Assembly (NCBI GenBank): GCA_020632795.1
Contig: JACKEV010000010.1
Location: 248,001-312,000, forward strand
Length of the DNA: 64,000 bases
Reading direction: 5' to 3'
From: Alphaproteobacteria bacterium
GTDB taxonomy: Bacteria; Myxococcota_A; UBA796; CAJQPC01
The position numbers were made by a program, and so were the translations under genes. Position 1 is the stretch's first letter, and each line of letters opens with the position of its first letter. Positions 35,561-43,966 of the stretch are shown in pieces. The notes under the pieces were generated by a model. That model was not told where the DNA came from. It worked only from the letters and a program-made list of their open reading frames with translations, and ran no database searches.

Positions 35561-35607
35561 TGACCGGTCACAGACCGATCGTTGATCGGCCTGGATCGGA
35601 GCGATCC
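35561..35607. promoter_or_regulatory. Three palindromes upstream of a sigma-54 promoter
   Basis: TGACCGGTCA (35561-35570) is a perfect palindrome. CCGATC-GTT-GATCGG (35575-35589) and GGATCG-GAG-CGATCC (35593-35607) are perfect dyads with 3-nt spacers and a shared GATC core. They lie 35-80 nt upstream of the -24 element, suitable for enhancer-binding-protein sites. Confidence 0.55.
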
Positions 35608-35640
35608 GGCGTGAAGACGCCCCGGCGCGGGTCGTCCCCC

Positions 35641-35656
35641 TGGCACGTCGGTTGCA
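35641..35656 (+). promoter_or_regulatory. Sigma-54 promoter of the gene at 35709
   Basis: TGGCACG-TCGG-TTGCA matches the -24/-12 consensus at all conserved positions. The predicted start, near 35667, lies downstream of an ORF start at 35652, so that longer frame cannot be the gene start. Confidence 0.85.
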
Positions 35657-35708
35657 TTCACCTGGAGCGCGCGCCCACAGAGGGCTGCGCACGACTGGAG
35701 AAGATGAG

Positions 35709-36044
35709 ATGTCTGTCAACGTGACGCTGAACAACACCTACCATTATGGCCTGACCATCGAGCCGGGCGACTCCAACACGGGGTGGGTCTCCCAGGGCGC
35801 GATCGGGTACGAGCCCGGTGACTTCGTCGGCCTGGTGGCCTCCTCCGACACGTCCGGTGCCGCCTTCGAGGTCACCGACCTGTGGATCTCCAAGGAAGAT
35901 GGACAGTACTGGATCTACTGCACGCTCAAGAACAGGGGCTCGGCAGGCGCGAACCCTCTCCTGACCTACCAGGTCACGAAGCAGGCCAGCGGCGGCCCGG
36001 CCGGGTTCGTGGCGATGCCGCGCCAGGCCATCCAGAAGGCCTGA
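35709..36044 (+). CDS. Small beta-rich protein under sigma-54 control
   Basis: 111 residues. The start ATG 35709 is fixed by the upstream sigma-54 promoter and by GGAGA 8 nt before it. Sequence is rich in Thr, Gly and aromatic residues with alternating strand pattern (SVNVTLNNTYHYGLTIEP, QYWIYCTLKNR) and has no signal peptide. This resembles small beta-sandwich or lectin-like proteins of myxobacterial fruiting bodies in general style, but I see no specific family motif. A hairpin terminator follows. Function unknown; a developmental or starvation response would fit the promoter. Confidence 0.75.
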   Translation: MSVNVTLNNTYHYGLTIEPGDSNTGWVSQGAIGYEPGDFVGLVASSDTSGAAFEVTDLWISKEDGQYWIYCTLKNRGSAGANPLLTYQVTKQASGGPAGFVAMPRQAIQKA

Positions 36045-36057
36045 GCCCTCCCCGGAT

Positions 36058-36080
36058 GCGGCGGCGCCGGTCGCCGCCGC
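36058..36080. terminator. Hairpin between convergent genes at 36044 and 36089
   Basis: GCGGCGGCG pairs perfectly with CGCCGCCGC (9 bp) around a 5-nt loop. There is no T tract, but its position between two stop codons supports a bidirectional terminator. Confidence 0.55.
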
Positions 36081-36088
36081 GTCCCGAC

Positions 36089-37072
36089 TCAGTCCGCCCG
36101 CAGCAGGAACTCCGCCCACAGCGGGTAGTGGTCCGAGATCCGATAGGACAGGGCCTGTCGGCTGCGGTGGGTCTGGACGCAGGGGGCGAAGTCGAACGAG
36201 CCCGCCCGCCCCGGCGTGAGGCTGAGCGCAGGCACGCCGGTCTCCCCGGTGAACCACGCGATCTGGTCGTAGAACTTCAGGGTGTCGGGCTTGGAGGGGT
36301 CATCGAAGATGGAGCGCGGCACGTTGACGAGCCCCGGGGCCGGGCGCAGTCCGGTGGACGTGAACGCCTGGTAGTTGGGGTCGTCCTGGCGGTCGATGTT
36401 GAAGTCCCCGAGCGCGATGAGGTTGTGGTCCCAGGCGTTCACCCGGCTGGCCCAGTCGGCCAGCCAGCGGGCGATGACCCGCAGCTCCTCGGTGCGATCC
36501 CGGCCGTCGACGCCGTAGACGACGTGGAGGGTCACCAGGATGAAGGTGTCGTTCCCCGCGGCGAAGCTCACCGCGTAGGGCGAGCGGGCGAACTGGCCGC
36601 GGAACGAGGCCGGCGTGATGTCGGTGGTGTAGTCGTCGGGGATGACCACCTCGGCGGCCAGCCCGCTGAGCCGCACGGTGCGGCGGTCGAACAGGTAGGC
36701 CAGCCGCTCGCTGTTGCCGGAGCTGCCCTGGGACACGTCCGTCAGGATCAGCCCCCAGTTCGGCCCCAGCCAGCGCAGCAGGTGCCGCAGGGCGCGCAGG
36801 TTGCCCTTGACCTCCTGCAGGGCGCACACGTCGAAGCGCTTGATGATCTCGCCGATGGCCAGCAGGCTGCGCAGGTCGCGCTTGGGGCTGTCGTCGTCGC
36901 TCGCGGTCCACTTCTCGGTCAGGTCCGCGAAGCTGCGCAGGTTCCAGGTGGCGATGAGCACGTTGCGGTCCAGCCGCTTGGGCGGGAGCTGCGCGTCCAG
37001 CGCGTCGCGCAGCGCGGCCAGCTCCTCGCGCACGTCGTCGGGCGGGCGGTCCAGGATGGAGGGCACGATCAC
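36089..37072 (-). CDS. Endonuclease/exonuclease/phosphatase family protein
   Basis: 327 residues. The DNase I-like fold motifs appear in order: NVLIATWNLRSF, CALQEVKG (metal-binding Glu), FILVTLHVVYG, LIALGDFNI (Asp/Asn) and ISDHYPLWAEF (catalytic His). GTG start at 37072. It may act on nucleic acid or phosphate esters; the substrate is not evident. No signal peptide, so cytoplasmic. A second, membrane-anchored member of this family lies at 52260-53252. Confidence 0.9.
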   Translation of the reverse strand: MIVPSILDRPPDDVREELAALRDALDAQLPPKRLDRNVLIATWNLRSFADLTEKWTASDDDSPKRDLRSLLAIGEIIKRFDVCALQEVKGNLRALRHLLRWLGPNWGLILTDVSQGSSGNSERLAYLFDRRTVRLSGLAAEVVIPDDYTTDITPASFRGQFARSPYAVSFAAGNDTFILVTLHVVYGVDGRDRTEELRVIARWLADWASRVNAWDHNLIALGDFNIDRQDDPNYQAFTSTGLRPAPGLVNVPRSIFDDPSKPDTLKFYDQIAWFTGETGVPALSLTPGRAGSFDFAPCVQTHRSRQALSYRISDHYPLWAEFLLRAD

Positions 37073-37156
37073 TCCGGGGAGGGGGCCCCCTCAGGATACC
37101 GGAGACTCCGGAAGCTGGCGCTCCACCCCGCTACACTGAGGTCGAGGAGGTCGCTC

Positions 37157-38131
37157 GTGTCCCAGCCCACGCCCCTGCAGGCGGCGACCCGCCAGGTCGG
37201 CCCGCCGAACGGCCCCTCCGGGCTGACGCGCTTCAAGGCGGCGGCGTTCGGCCTTGCGGCGCGCACCATCTACAACCCGGCCTGGGGGCTCTCGGCGGTG
37301 CGCGCGCTGCTGTCGGTCTCCAACGCCTACCCCCGCCCCCTCATGCGGCTGCTGAACCCCGGCCTGGCCCACGAGGTCGTCGAGGGCGCGGTCCACGGGG
37401 AGTGGTTTGCGCTGCCGGACCATCGGCCGGGCTGCACGATGCTGTACCTGCATGGCGGGGGCTACATCATGGGCGCCCCCGACCAGTGGCGCGCGATGGC
37501 GCTGACGATGGCGCGGGCCTCGCGCTGCCGGGTGTTCCTGCCCCGCTACCGGCTGGCCCCCGAGCACCCCCACCCCGCCGCGGTCGAGGACGGCGTGGCG
37601 GCGTTCCGCTGGCTGCTCGATCAAGGGGAGCGGGTGGTGCTGGCCGGGGACTCGGCGGGCGGGGCGCTGGCCTTGCAGGTGCTGTTCGCGGCCCGGGACC
37701 AGGGGCTGCCCGCCCCGGCGGGGGTGGTCGCCCACTCCCCCTTCGCCGACAAGACCCTCGGCGCCGACAGCATCCACCGCAACGCGGCCACGGACAGGGT
37801 GCTGTGGCCGGCCTACATCCGCTGGGTGCGGGACACCTGCGTGTGCGGCCAGGACCCGACGGATCCGGGGATCTCCCCTCTCTTCCAGGACTACACCGCA
37901 TCCCCGCCGCTGCTGATCACCGTGGGCAGCCACGAGTGCCTGCAGGACGACGGGGCCGCCGTGGCCGAGCGCGCGCTGGCGGCGGGGGTGGACGTGCAGC
38001 TCCTCGTCGGGCACGGGGCCCAGCACGTCTTCCCCATCCTGCTGCCGGGCTCCGGCGCGGCGGTCGAGGCCCTGGCCGCCGTGGGTGCGTTCTGCGACCG
38101 GGTGTGTGCAGAGACGACGCCGCCCGAATAA
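37157..38131 (+). CDS. Alpha/beta hydrolase, HSL-family esterase
   Basis: 324 residues. Oxyanion motif YLHGGGYIMG and nucleophile GDSAGGALA mark the hormone-sensitive-lipase family; the His is in GHGAQHVF near the C-terminus, and an Asp lies in DPGISPL. Likely hydrolyses short-chain esters. The GTG at 37157 is preceded by GAGGAGG at 6 nt; TACACT near 37131 may be the -10. It is followed 8 nt later by the HDAC-like gene, so both may be co-transcribed and act on acylated substrates. Confidence 0.9.
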   Translation: MSQPTPLQAATRQVGPPNGPSGLTRFKAAAFGLAARTIYNPAWGLSAVRALLSVSNAYPRPLMRLLNPGLAHEVVEGAVHGEWFALPDHRPGCTMLYLHGGGYIMGAPDQWRAMALTMARASRCRVFLPRYRLAPEHPHPAAVEDGVAAFRWLLDQGERVVLAGDSAGGALALQVLFAARDQGLPAPAGVVAHSPFADKTLGADSIHRNAATDRVLWPAYIRWVRDTCVCGQDPTDPGISPLFQDYTASPPLLITVGSHECLQDDGAAVAERALAAGVDVQLLVGHGAQHVFPILLPGSGAAVEALAAVGAFCDRVCAETTPPE

Positions 38132-38139
38132 CGGAGCTT

Positions 38140-39876
38140 GTGGCTCGCACCCGCCTCTCCACCCGACTGCGCCGATGGCTGCGCGGGGGCCTGCCCACCT
38201 GGTACGACCCGGACTACCGCCTGCCGGTCAGCAGCGCGGGGGTGGGCAACGGCATGGAGCCCCGGCGCGCGGACTTCGTGGCCTGGTACCTGGCCGACAG
38301 CGGCGCTCTGCGCCGGGAGGACCTGCGGCACCCGCCCCGGGCGAGCTGGGCGTGGCTGGCCCGGGTCCACACCCCCGAGCTGCTGCGCTCCCTCTCCGAC
38401 CGGGACACCCTGGCCCGGGTCATGGGCCTCCCGAGCTGGGACATCCCGGTGGAGGAGCTGCTGCTCGGCGTCCGGCTGGCGGTGGGCGGCACGGTCGAGG
38501 CCACCCGCGAGGCCCTGCGCCGCGACGGCCCCACCCTCAACCTCCTGGGGGGCTACCACCACGCCGCCCCGGACAAGGCGGCGGGTCTGTGTCTGGTCAA
38601 CGACATCGCCATCGCGCTGGCGGTGGCCCGCCAGGAGGGCTTCGACGGCCGCGTGGTGGTCATCGACCTGGACGCCCACCCCCCCGACGGCACCGCCGCC
38701 TGCCTGGCCAGCGACCCCAAGGCCTGGATCGGCAGCCTCTCCAGAAGCGACTGGGGGTCGCTGCCCGGGGTGGACGAGACCGTGCTGCCCCCGGGCACGC
38801 CGGACGGCCCCTACCTGGACGCCCTCGACGCCCTGCTGGGCCGCATGCCCGACCCCGCGTTGGCCTTCGTCATCGCGGGGGGCGACGTGCTCGCCGAGGA
38901 CCAGCTCGGCCAGCTCGGCCTGAGCGAGGCCGGGGCGCGGGCGCGGGACCTCAAGGTGGCGCGGGCGCTGGCCGGGGTGCCCGCGGTGTGGCTGCCCGGG
39001 GGCGGCTACAGCAACGCGGCCTGGCGGGTGCTGGCCGGCACGGCCCTGGCGGTGGCGTTGGGCACCGAGCGGCCCATCCCCTCGGAGTACGCGCCGCTGC
39101 GGCGTCGCTTCGATCGCATCTTCCGAAACATCGATCGGGAGGCCCTCGGCGAGGCCCCTCTGCTCAGCGGCGACGAGCTGGCCGAGGCTTTGGGGGTCCC
39201 GGTCCACAAGACCGAGCGCTGGCTGGGCCAGTACACGGCCAGCGGCCTGGAGTACGCCTTCTACGAGTACGGCATCCTGGACCAGCTCCGCCGCCTGGGC
39301 TACCGCGACTTCCGGGTGACCATCGAGCGGGAGCGGGTCGAGGGCGAGATGGTGCGCCTGCTGGGCTGCGCGGAGGGCCAGGAGCACGTCCTCATCGAGT
39401 GCGTGGCCTCCAGGGAGTCCCTGCACGGTCGCCAGATGCTGTACGTGAACTGGCTCACCCTGCGCCACCCCCGGGCCGGCTTCCACCCCGCGCGCCCCCA
39501 GCTCCCCGGGCAGTCTGTGCCGGGTCTGGGCCTGGCCCCGGAGATCACCGAGATGCTGGGGCTGGTCGCCCGGCGGCTGGGCCTGGAGGGGGTGTGGTTC
39601 CGGCCGGCGCACTATCACGTCGCGTACAGCGGGCGGCAGTTCTTCAGGTTCACGGACGCGGCGCGGCAGGGGCGGTTTGAGGCGTTGATGCGTGACCTGG
39701 AGGGATTGAGTCTGCTGGAGGCGACACGGGCGGTGGATGAGGGGCGGGTCCGGAGCGGGGGGACTGTGTATGATTGGGAGGCGAGTGATATGGTGTACGA
39801 TACGATCGAGAAGCCGAAGGGGTGGGCGGAGGAGGTGAAGCGGGTCCGGGAGGGGACGCGGTTTGAGGTGGGGTGA
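38140..39876 (+). CDS. Histone-deacetylase-family protein with long C-terminal domain
   Basis: 578 residues from a GTG with GGAG at 4 nt. Residues about 20-330 are an arginase/HDAC-type deacetylase. The key residues are conserved: GGYHHA (H140, H141), VIDLDAH (D176, D178, H180), D183, GGDV (D249) and LPGGGY (Y290). So zinc-dependent deacylation is likely. Residues about 330-578 (YEYGILDQLRRLGYRDFRVTI and following) form a further domain that I do not recognise. The final 220 nt has codons with unusual G/T at third positions (TTT, TTG, CGT) compared with the rest. Substrate unknown: polyamine, acetylated protein or N-acyl small molecule. Confidence 0.88.
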   Translation: MARTRLSTRLRRWLRGGLPTWYDPDYRLPVSSAGVGNGMEPRRADFVAWYLADSGALRREDLRHPPRASWAWLARVHTPELLRSLSDRDTLARVMGLPSWDIPVEELLLGVRLAVGGTVEATREALRRDGPTLNLLGGYHHAAPDKAAGLCLVNDIAIALAVARQEGFDGRVVVIDLDAHPPDGTAACLASDPKAWIGSLSRSDWGSLPGVDETVLPPGTPDGPYLDALDALLGRMPDPALAFVIAGGDVLAEDQLGQLGLSEAGARARDLKVARALAGVPAVWLPGGGYSNAAWRVLAGTALAVALGTERPIPSEYAPLRRRFDRIFRNIDREALGEAPLLSGDELAEALGVPVHKTERWLGQYTASGLEYAFYEYGILDQLRRLGYRDFRVTIERERVEGEMVRLLGCAEGQEHVLIECVASRESLHGRQMLYVNWLTLRHPRAGFHPARPQLPGQSVPGLGLAPEITEMLGLVARRLGLEGVWFRPAHYHVAYSGRQFFRFTDAARQGRFEALMRDLEGLSLLEATRAVDEGRVRSGGTVYDWEASDMVYDTIEKPKGWAEEVKRVREGTRFEVG

Positions 39877-39990
39877 GCGGTGTTGATGTGTTGAAGGCCT
39901 CCCGCCCTCGCCTCACCACGTCGTGTCGGTCGAGTAGCGGTCACGGAACGCCACGGTGTCTGAACGGAGGCGCGGAATCCAGGAGCCTTC

Positions 39991-41208
39991 ATGCACCGCT
40001 TCATCCCTGTCTCGCTGTGGGTCGCCACCCTGTCGGCGTGCACCCCGATCGACCAAGGCCCCATCGAGCAGCTCCCCGCGGGTCCGCTCCCCGTGCAGCG
40101 AGGCACGATGACGTCACAGTCCCTCGCCGACGAGGTGGACGCGGCGGTGCTGGGGCTGCTGGAGCAGACCGGCAAGCCGGGCATGTCCGTCGCGGTGTTC
40201 GGGCCTGGGCAGGTGCTCTACGCGGCAGGCTACGGCTGGGCGGACCTGGCCAGCGCGGAGCCCATGACGCCCGAGACGCCGGTGCTGCTCTCCAGCGTGT
40301 CCAAGACCTTCATCGCCGTCGCGGCCATGCAGGGCCAGGAGGCCGGGCGCCTCTCGCTGGACAGCCCGGCCGGCGAGCTGCTCGGCTTCCCTGTGGACAA
40401 CCCCTACGTCAGCGGTGAGGTCATCTCGCTCCGGCATCTGCTCACCCACAGCAGCGGGCTGCGCGACAGCATGGTCTACCCCTACAGCTACACAGAGGGG
40501 GATCCCGAAGTGGGGCTGCGCGCGTTCCTGTTCGGCTACTTCACCGAAGGCGGGGAGCACTGGACGCCCGCCAACTACGCCAGGGCGCTCCCCGGCGACG
40601 CCCACGCGTACAGCAACACCGCCGCCGCGCTCGGCGCCCTCGCGATCGCGGAGGCCGCCTCCCTGGAGTTCCTGGATCTGGTCGACCGCGACATCCTCCA
40701 GCCGCTGGGCATGGTCCACAGCGCCTATCACCTGCGCGATCAGGTGCTCCAGCCGGCCACCCCCTACGCGACGGTGCGGTCTGGCTTCCGACCGTGGGCG
40801 CAGTATGGCTACCCGACCTATCCGGATGGCATGCTGCGCTCGGGGGCGGAGGATCTGGCCCGCTTCGGCGCGGCGGTGCTCGGCGGCGGGAGCCTCGACG
40901 GCGTACAGATCCTCAGCACCGCGTCGGTCGACGAGATGCTCGCCCCCCAGCCGGTGACCATCCCTGAGGACAGCCCGCTGGGGGACTCCCAGAGCATCAT
41001 CTGGTACGAACGACCGGTCGACGACTACGCCTTCATCGGCCACAGCGGCGGAGATCTCGGCTCCTTCACGGAGCTGTGGCTGGAGCGTGAGCGTCAAGCC
41101 GGGGTGCTGCTGCTCTTCCACACGGTGCCGCAGGACGAGGCGGAGGTCGACGCCGTGCTCGACCTGGAGACGCGCTTGATCGATCTGGTCACGGAGGTGT
41201 CCCCATGA
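39991..41208 (+). CDS. Beta-lactamase-fold serine hydrolase lipoprotein
   Basis: 405 residues. Lipobox SAC ends the signal. The class C beta-lactamase/PBP motifs are present: SxxK in LLSSVSKTF, YxN in HAYSNTAAALG and HSG in IGHSGGD. Such proteins act as esterases, peptidases or D-Ala carboxypeptidases as often as lactamases, so antibiotic resistance should not be assumed. The stop overlaps the ATG of the next gene by 4 nt. The ribosome site is AGGAG 6 nt before ATG. Confidence 0.9.
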   Translation: MHRFIPVSLWVATLSACTPIDQGPIEQLPAGPLPVQRGTMTSQSLADEVDAAVLGLLEQTGKPGMSVAVFGPGQVLYAAGYGWADLASAEPMTPETPVLLSSVSKTFIAVAAMQGQEAGRLSLDSPAGELLGFPVDNPYVSGEVISLRHLLTHSSGLRDSMVYPYSYTEGDPEVGLRAFLFGYFTEGGEHWTPANYARALPGDAHAYSNTAAALGALAIAEAASLEFLDLVDRDILQPLGMVHSAYHLRDQVLQPATPYATVRSGFRPWAQYGYPTYPDGMLRSGAEDLARFGAAVLGGGSLDGVQILSTASVDEMLAPQPVTIPEDSPLGDSQSIIWYERPVDDYAFIGHSGGDLGSFTELWLERERQAGVLLLFHTVPQDEAEVDAVLDLETRLIDLVTEVSP

Positions 41209-41693
41209 TCCTCCTCCTCGCTGGCATCGCGGTCGCAGCCCCTCCGCACGAGGTCTACCTCGGGCCGGGCCTCTACGTCCACCAGTCCGCCACGCACCTC
41301 GGCGGCGGGCTGGGCGGTCAGACCGGCTACCGCTGGCACGGCGAGTGGCTGACCCTGGGCGGGGCGCTCTCCTACGGGCGCTTCCATGTCCAGGGGGTCT
41401 TCCTCGAGCTGGAGGGGGGGCTCGAGCTGCGGCCGCCGGAGGTCCGGTACCAGCCCTGGTTCGGCTTGGAGCTCACAGGCACCCTCGGGACGTACCGCAT
41501 CCGAAGCCAGGAGCACCCCGATCCTTCGCGCCTCCCGCCCCTCGCCCTCCGACTCGCGGCGCGCCCTCTGGTCTTCGACCTGCGATCTGTGACGCTCTCC
41601 TTCCTGGAGATCAGCTGGGGTACGCCGTTGGAGAGCGTCGGCGATGGCGTGTCCCTCGGCATCACGCCGCTCGCGGTCGGGGCGCGCTGGTGA
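41205..41693 (+). CDS. Outer-membrane beta-barrel-like protein
   Basis: 162 residues, signal peptide MILLLAGIAVAA. The remainder is alternating, Gly-rich strands (GLYVHQSATHLGGGLGGQTGYRW, WLTLGGALSYGRF, ELEGGLELRPP), ending in W (VGARW), as expected of small outer-membrane barrels. It is translationally coupled (ATGA) to the beta-lactamase-fold gene, so the two may act together at the envelope. Confidence 0.7.
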   Translation: MILLLAGIAVAAPPHEVYLGPGLYVHQSATHLGGGLGGQTGYRWHGEWLTLGGALSYGRFHVQGVFLELEGGLELRPPEVRYQPWFGLELTGTLGTYRIRSQEHPDPSRLPPLALRLAARPLVFDLRSVTLSFLEISWGTPLESVGDGVSLGITPLAVGARW

Positions 41694-41739
41694 GGTCTGG
41701 CCGCCGGTCCAGGAGCTGACCCCCGCAGGCCGATGGATG

Positions 41740-41758
41740 GGGTCCGACGGACGGACCC
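41740..41758. terminator. Hairpin between convergent genes; resembles the 46-kb repeat
   Basis: GGGTCCG-ACGGA-CGGACCC is a perfect 7-bp stem with a 5-nt loop, between the stops at 41693 and 41858. The 24 bases at 41734-41757 match the 46-kb element in 21 positions, so this may be a remnant copy. Confidence 0.4.
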
Positions 41759-41857
41759 TCCGTCGAGGTCAAGGGCGACGTTGGGTGCGTACAAGGAGAG
41801 TGCTTCCAGACCGGGCACGGTGCAGCCCTGGACGGCAGTGGGTGACCGGTCCCGCCG

Positions 41858-43603
41858 TCATACCACGACCGCATCCACCAAAACGGACACGACTTCTTCT
41901 CCCGCCACCTCCAACGTCTCCCCCCGCCCCCGAAACCGCACCTCCGCGCGCCCCGTCTGCTTCCACGTCCGCCCGACGAACACCAGGATCGGAAACCCCA
42001 TCAACTCCAGATCCTTCATCTTCGCCCCGGCCGACAGCTTCCGGTCGTCCAGCAGCACATCGACGCCGCGCGCCCGCAGTTCCCCATACAGACGCTCCGC
42101 GGTCTCCACCAGCTCCGCATCCTTGGGCGACAGGCACGCGATCGCCACCTCGTAGGGTGCTATCGCCAACGGCCACACGATGCCCCGCTCGTCCGCGCGC
42201 TGCTCCACCGCCGCCGCCGCGACCCGGGACACCCCGATGCCGTAGCAGCCCATCACGAACGGCCGGGGGCGGCCGTCGGCGTCCACGAAGGTGCAGTCCA
42301 TCGCCGCGGCGTACTTCGTGCCCAGCTTGAAGATGTGGCCCACCTCGATGCCGCGCTTCATCACCAGAGGGGTCCCCGCGCGCGGGCCAGGCTCGCCCGC
42401 TCGGGCCAGGCGCAGGTCCGCGTACGCCGGCTCGGGGAAATCCCGCCCCGGGTTGACGTCCAGGGCGTGGACGTCCGTGCGGTTGCAGCCGCACAGCAGG
42501 TTGCGCATGCCCCGTACCGACTCATCCGCCACGATCTCGAACGCCGCAGGCAGCCCCACCGGCCCGGCGAAGCCCTGCTGTGCCCCGGTGGCCGCCTCGA
42601 TCTCCGCCTCCGTCAACATCTGCACAGAGAGCCCGCCGGTGTGGTTCTTGAGCTTGACCTCGTTGACCTCCTGGTCCCCTCGGATGAGCACCGCCCAGAG
42701 CTGCTCGCGGTCGGTGTGGAGGGCCTTGACCAGCACGGTCTTGACCAGCACGGTCTTGACCATGCGGTCGGCGGTGAGGTCCGGGAAGAACGCGCAGAGC
42801 TGCTCCACGCTGCGCACGTCGGGGGTGGACTCGATACGGATGGGCCTCGGCGCCTCGTCTGCGCCGGGGGCGGAGGCGAGGCGGCTGGTGGCCTTCTCCA
42901 CGTTGGCGGCGTAGCCGGCGTCCGGCTCGATGAGGATGGCGTCTTCGCCGGCCTCGGCGGCCACCATGAACTCCATCGAGCCGGAGCCGCCGATCTCCCC
43001 GGGGTCCGCGTCCACCCCGAAGGCCTCCACCCCGACCCGGGCGAAGATGCGCTCGTACGCCTGCCGCATGGCCTCGTAGCGCTCGTCCAGGCCGGCCTCG
43101 TCTGTATCGAATGAGTAGGCGTCCTTCATCAGGAACTCCTTGACCCGCATCAGCCCGAACCGGGGGCGCAGCTCATCCCGGAACTTGGTGTGGATCTGGT
43201 ACAAGGTCAGCGGGAGCTGTCTGTACGACTTGACCGTCGCGCCCACGTAGTCGGTGACGACCTCCTCGGCGGTAGGGGCCAGGCCGTAGGTGGTGCCCTT
43301 GCGGTCGGTGGTGGAGAACATCGTGCCGCTGGCCTGATACAGATCCCAGCGCCCGGACCGCTGCCACAGCGCCTGGTCCTGCAGGATGGGGAGCTGCACC
43401 TCCTGGGCGCCGATGGCGTCCAACTCCTCGCGCACGATGGCGGCGATCTTCGTGAGCGTGCGCCACAACAGCGGGCTGTACACATACAGCCCCGCGCTGA
43501 CCTTGTGGATGTAGCCGGCCCGCGCCATCAGGCGGTGGGAGGTGATCTCCGCGTCGGCGGGGTCGTCGCGGTAGGTGACGAGGTGGAGCTGCGAGGCGCG
43601 CAC
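41858..43603 (-). CDS. proS: Prolyl-tRNA synthetase (bacterial type, with editing domain)
   Basis: 581 residues. Class II motifs are visible: motif 2 FRDELRPRFGLMRVKEFLMKD, TAEE loop, and motif 3 GCYGIGVSR. A YbaK-like editing insertion (about 230-400, LIRGDQEVNEVKLKN, GFAGPVGLPA) is present, as in bacterial ProRS. The C-terminal anticodon-binding domain follows (LSPKDAELVETAERLYGELRARG, DDRKLSAGAKMKDLELMGFP). GTG start at 43603 after GGAG. Between residues about 284-292 the sequence KTVLV is repeated because of a 15-bp tandem duplication. Confidence 0.97.
   Translation of the reverse strand: MRASQLHLVTYRDDPADAEITSHRLMARAGYIHKVSAGLYVYSPLLWRTLTKIAAIVREELDAIGAQEVQLPILQDQALWQRSGRWDLYQASGTMFSTTDRKGTTYGLAPTAEEVVTDYVGATVKSYRQLPLTLYQIHTKFRDELRPRFGLMRVKEFLMKDAYSFDTDEAGLDERYEAMRQAYERIFARVGVEAFGVDADPGEIGGSGSMEFMVAAEAGEDAILIEPDAGYAANVEKATSRLASAPGADEAPRPIRIESTPDVRSVEQLCAFFPDLTADRMVKTVLVKTVLVKALHTDREQLWAVLIRGDQEVNEVKLKNHTGGLSVQMLTEAEIEAATGAQQGFAGPVGLPAAFEIVADESVRGMRNLLCGCNRTDVHALDVNPGRDFPEPAYADLRLARAGEPGPRAGTPLVMKRGIEVGHIFKLGTKYAAAMDCTFVDADGRPRPFVMGCYGIGVSRVAAAAVEQRADERGIVWPLAIAPYEVAIACLSPKDAELVETAERLYGELRARGVDVLLDDRKLSAGAKMKDLELMGFPILVFVGRTWKQTGRAEVRFRGRGETLEVAGEEVVSVLVDAVVV
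42726..42755. repeat. 15-bp tandem duplication in proS
   Basis: TTGACCAGCACGGTC occurs twice in direct succession (42726-42740 and 42741-42755), adding five residues (KTVLV) in frame in the editing region. Replication slippage is the probable origin. Confidence 0.85.
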
Positions 43604-43698
43604 GGGGACTCCGGGGAGGGGGTGGAGGTGGATAACGAGGTTGGCGCCGGGGGCAACGCCTCCGCGCTGGCGTTATGCTCTCCAAGAGGACAATGTCG

Positions 43699-43962
43699 AT
43701 GCGCCCTCCCCTCTGGACCGACACCCACCCGGACGCCGAGCGCGTCCTGATCGCCGGCTATCGCCGCATGAGCCCCGCTGACAAGCTGCGTCGGGTTGTC
43801 GCACTCACCCAGGGCGCCCAGCAGATGGCGCTGGCCCGGCTGCGGGAGGAATACCCCGACGACACCGATCGTCAGCGTCAGCTTCGCCTCGCCTCGCTCT
43901 GGCTGGACGACGAGACCATGCGCCGCGTCTTCGGCTGGGACCCTGCGGTAGAGGGCCGCTGA
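43699..43962 (+). CDS. Small protein, possible antitoxin partner of the nucleotidyltransferase
   Basis: 87 residues. ATG 43699 is preferred because AGAGGA lies 8 nt upstream; ATG 43693 is only 2 nt from it. The protein is helical (LIAGYRRMSPADKLRRVVALTQGAQQMALARLREEYP), with a recurrent R-L-A-x-L/W-x-x-D-E ending. It resembles the small proteins encoded next to DUF6036/AbiEii-like nucleotidyltransferases in cyanobacteria and myxobacteria. The next gene begins 4 nt downstream. Identification as antitoxin is inference. Confidence 0.65.
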   Translation: MRPPLWTDTHPDAERVLIAGYRRMSPADKLRRVVALTQGAQQMALARLREEYPDDTDRQRQLRLASLWLDDETMRRVFGWDPAVEGR

Positions 43963-43966
43963 GTTC

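Noticed and set aside
35652..36044. Longer frame for the small sigma-54-driven protein
   Set aside because: Its start lies inside the -12 element, upstream of the predicted transcript start.
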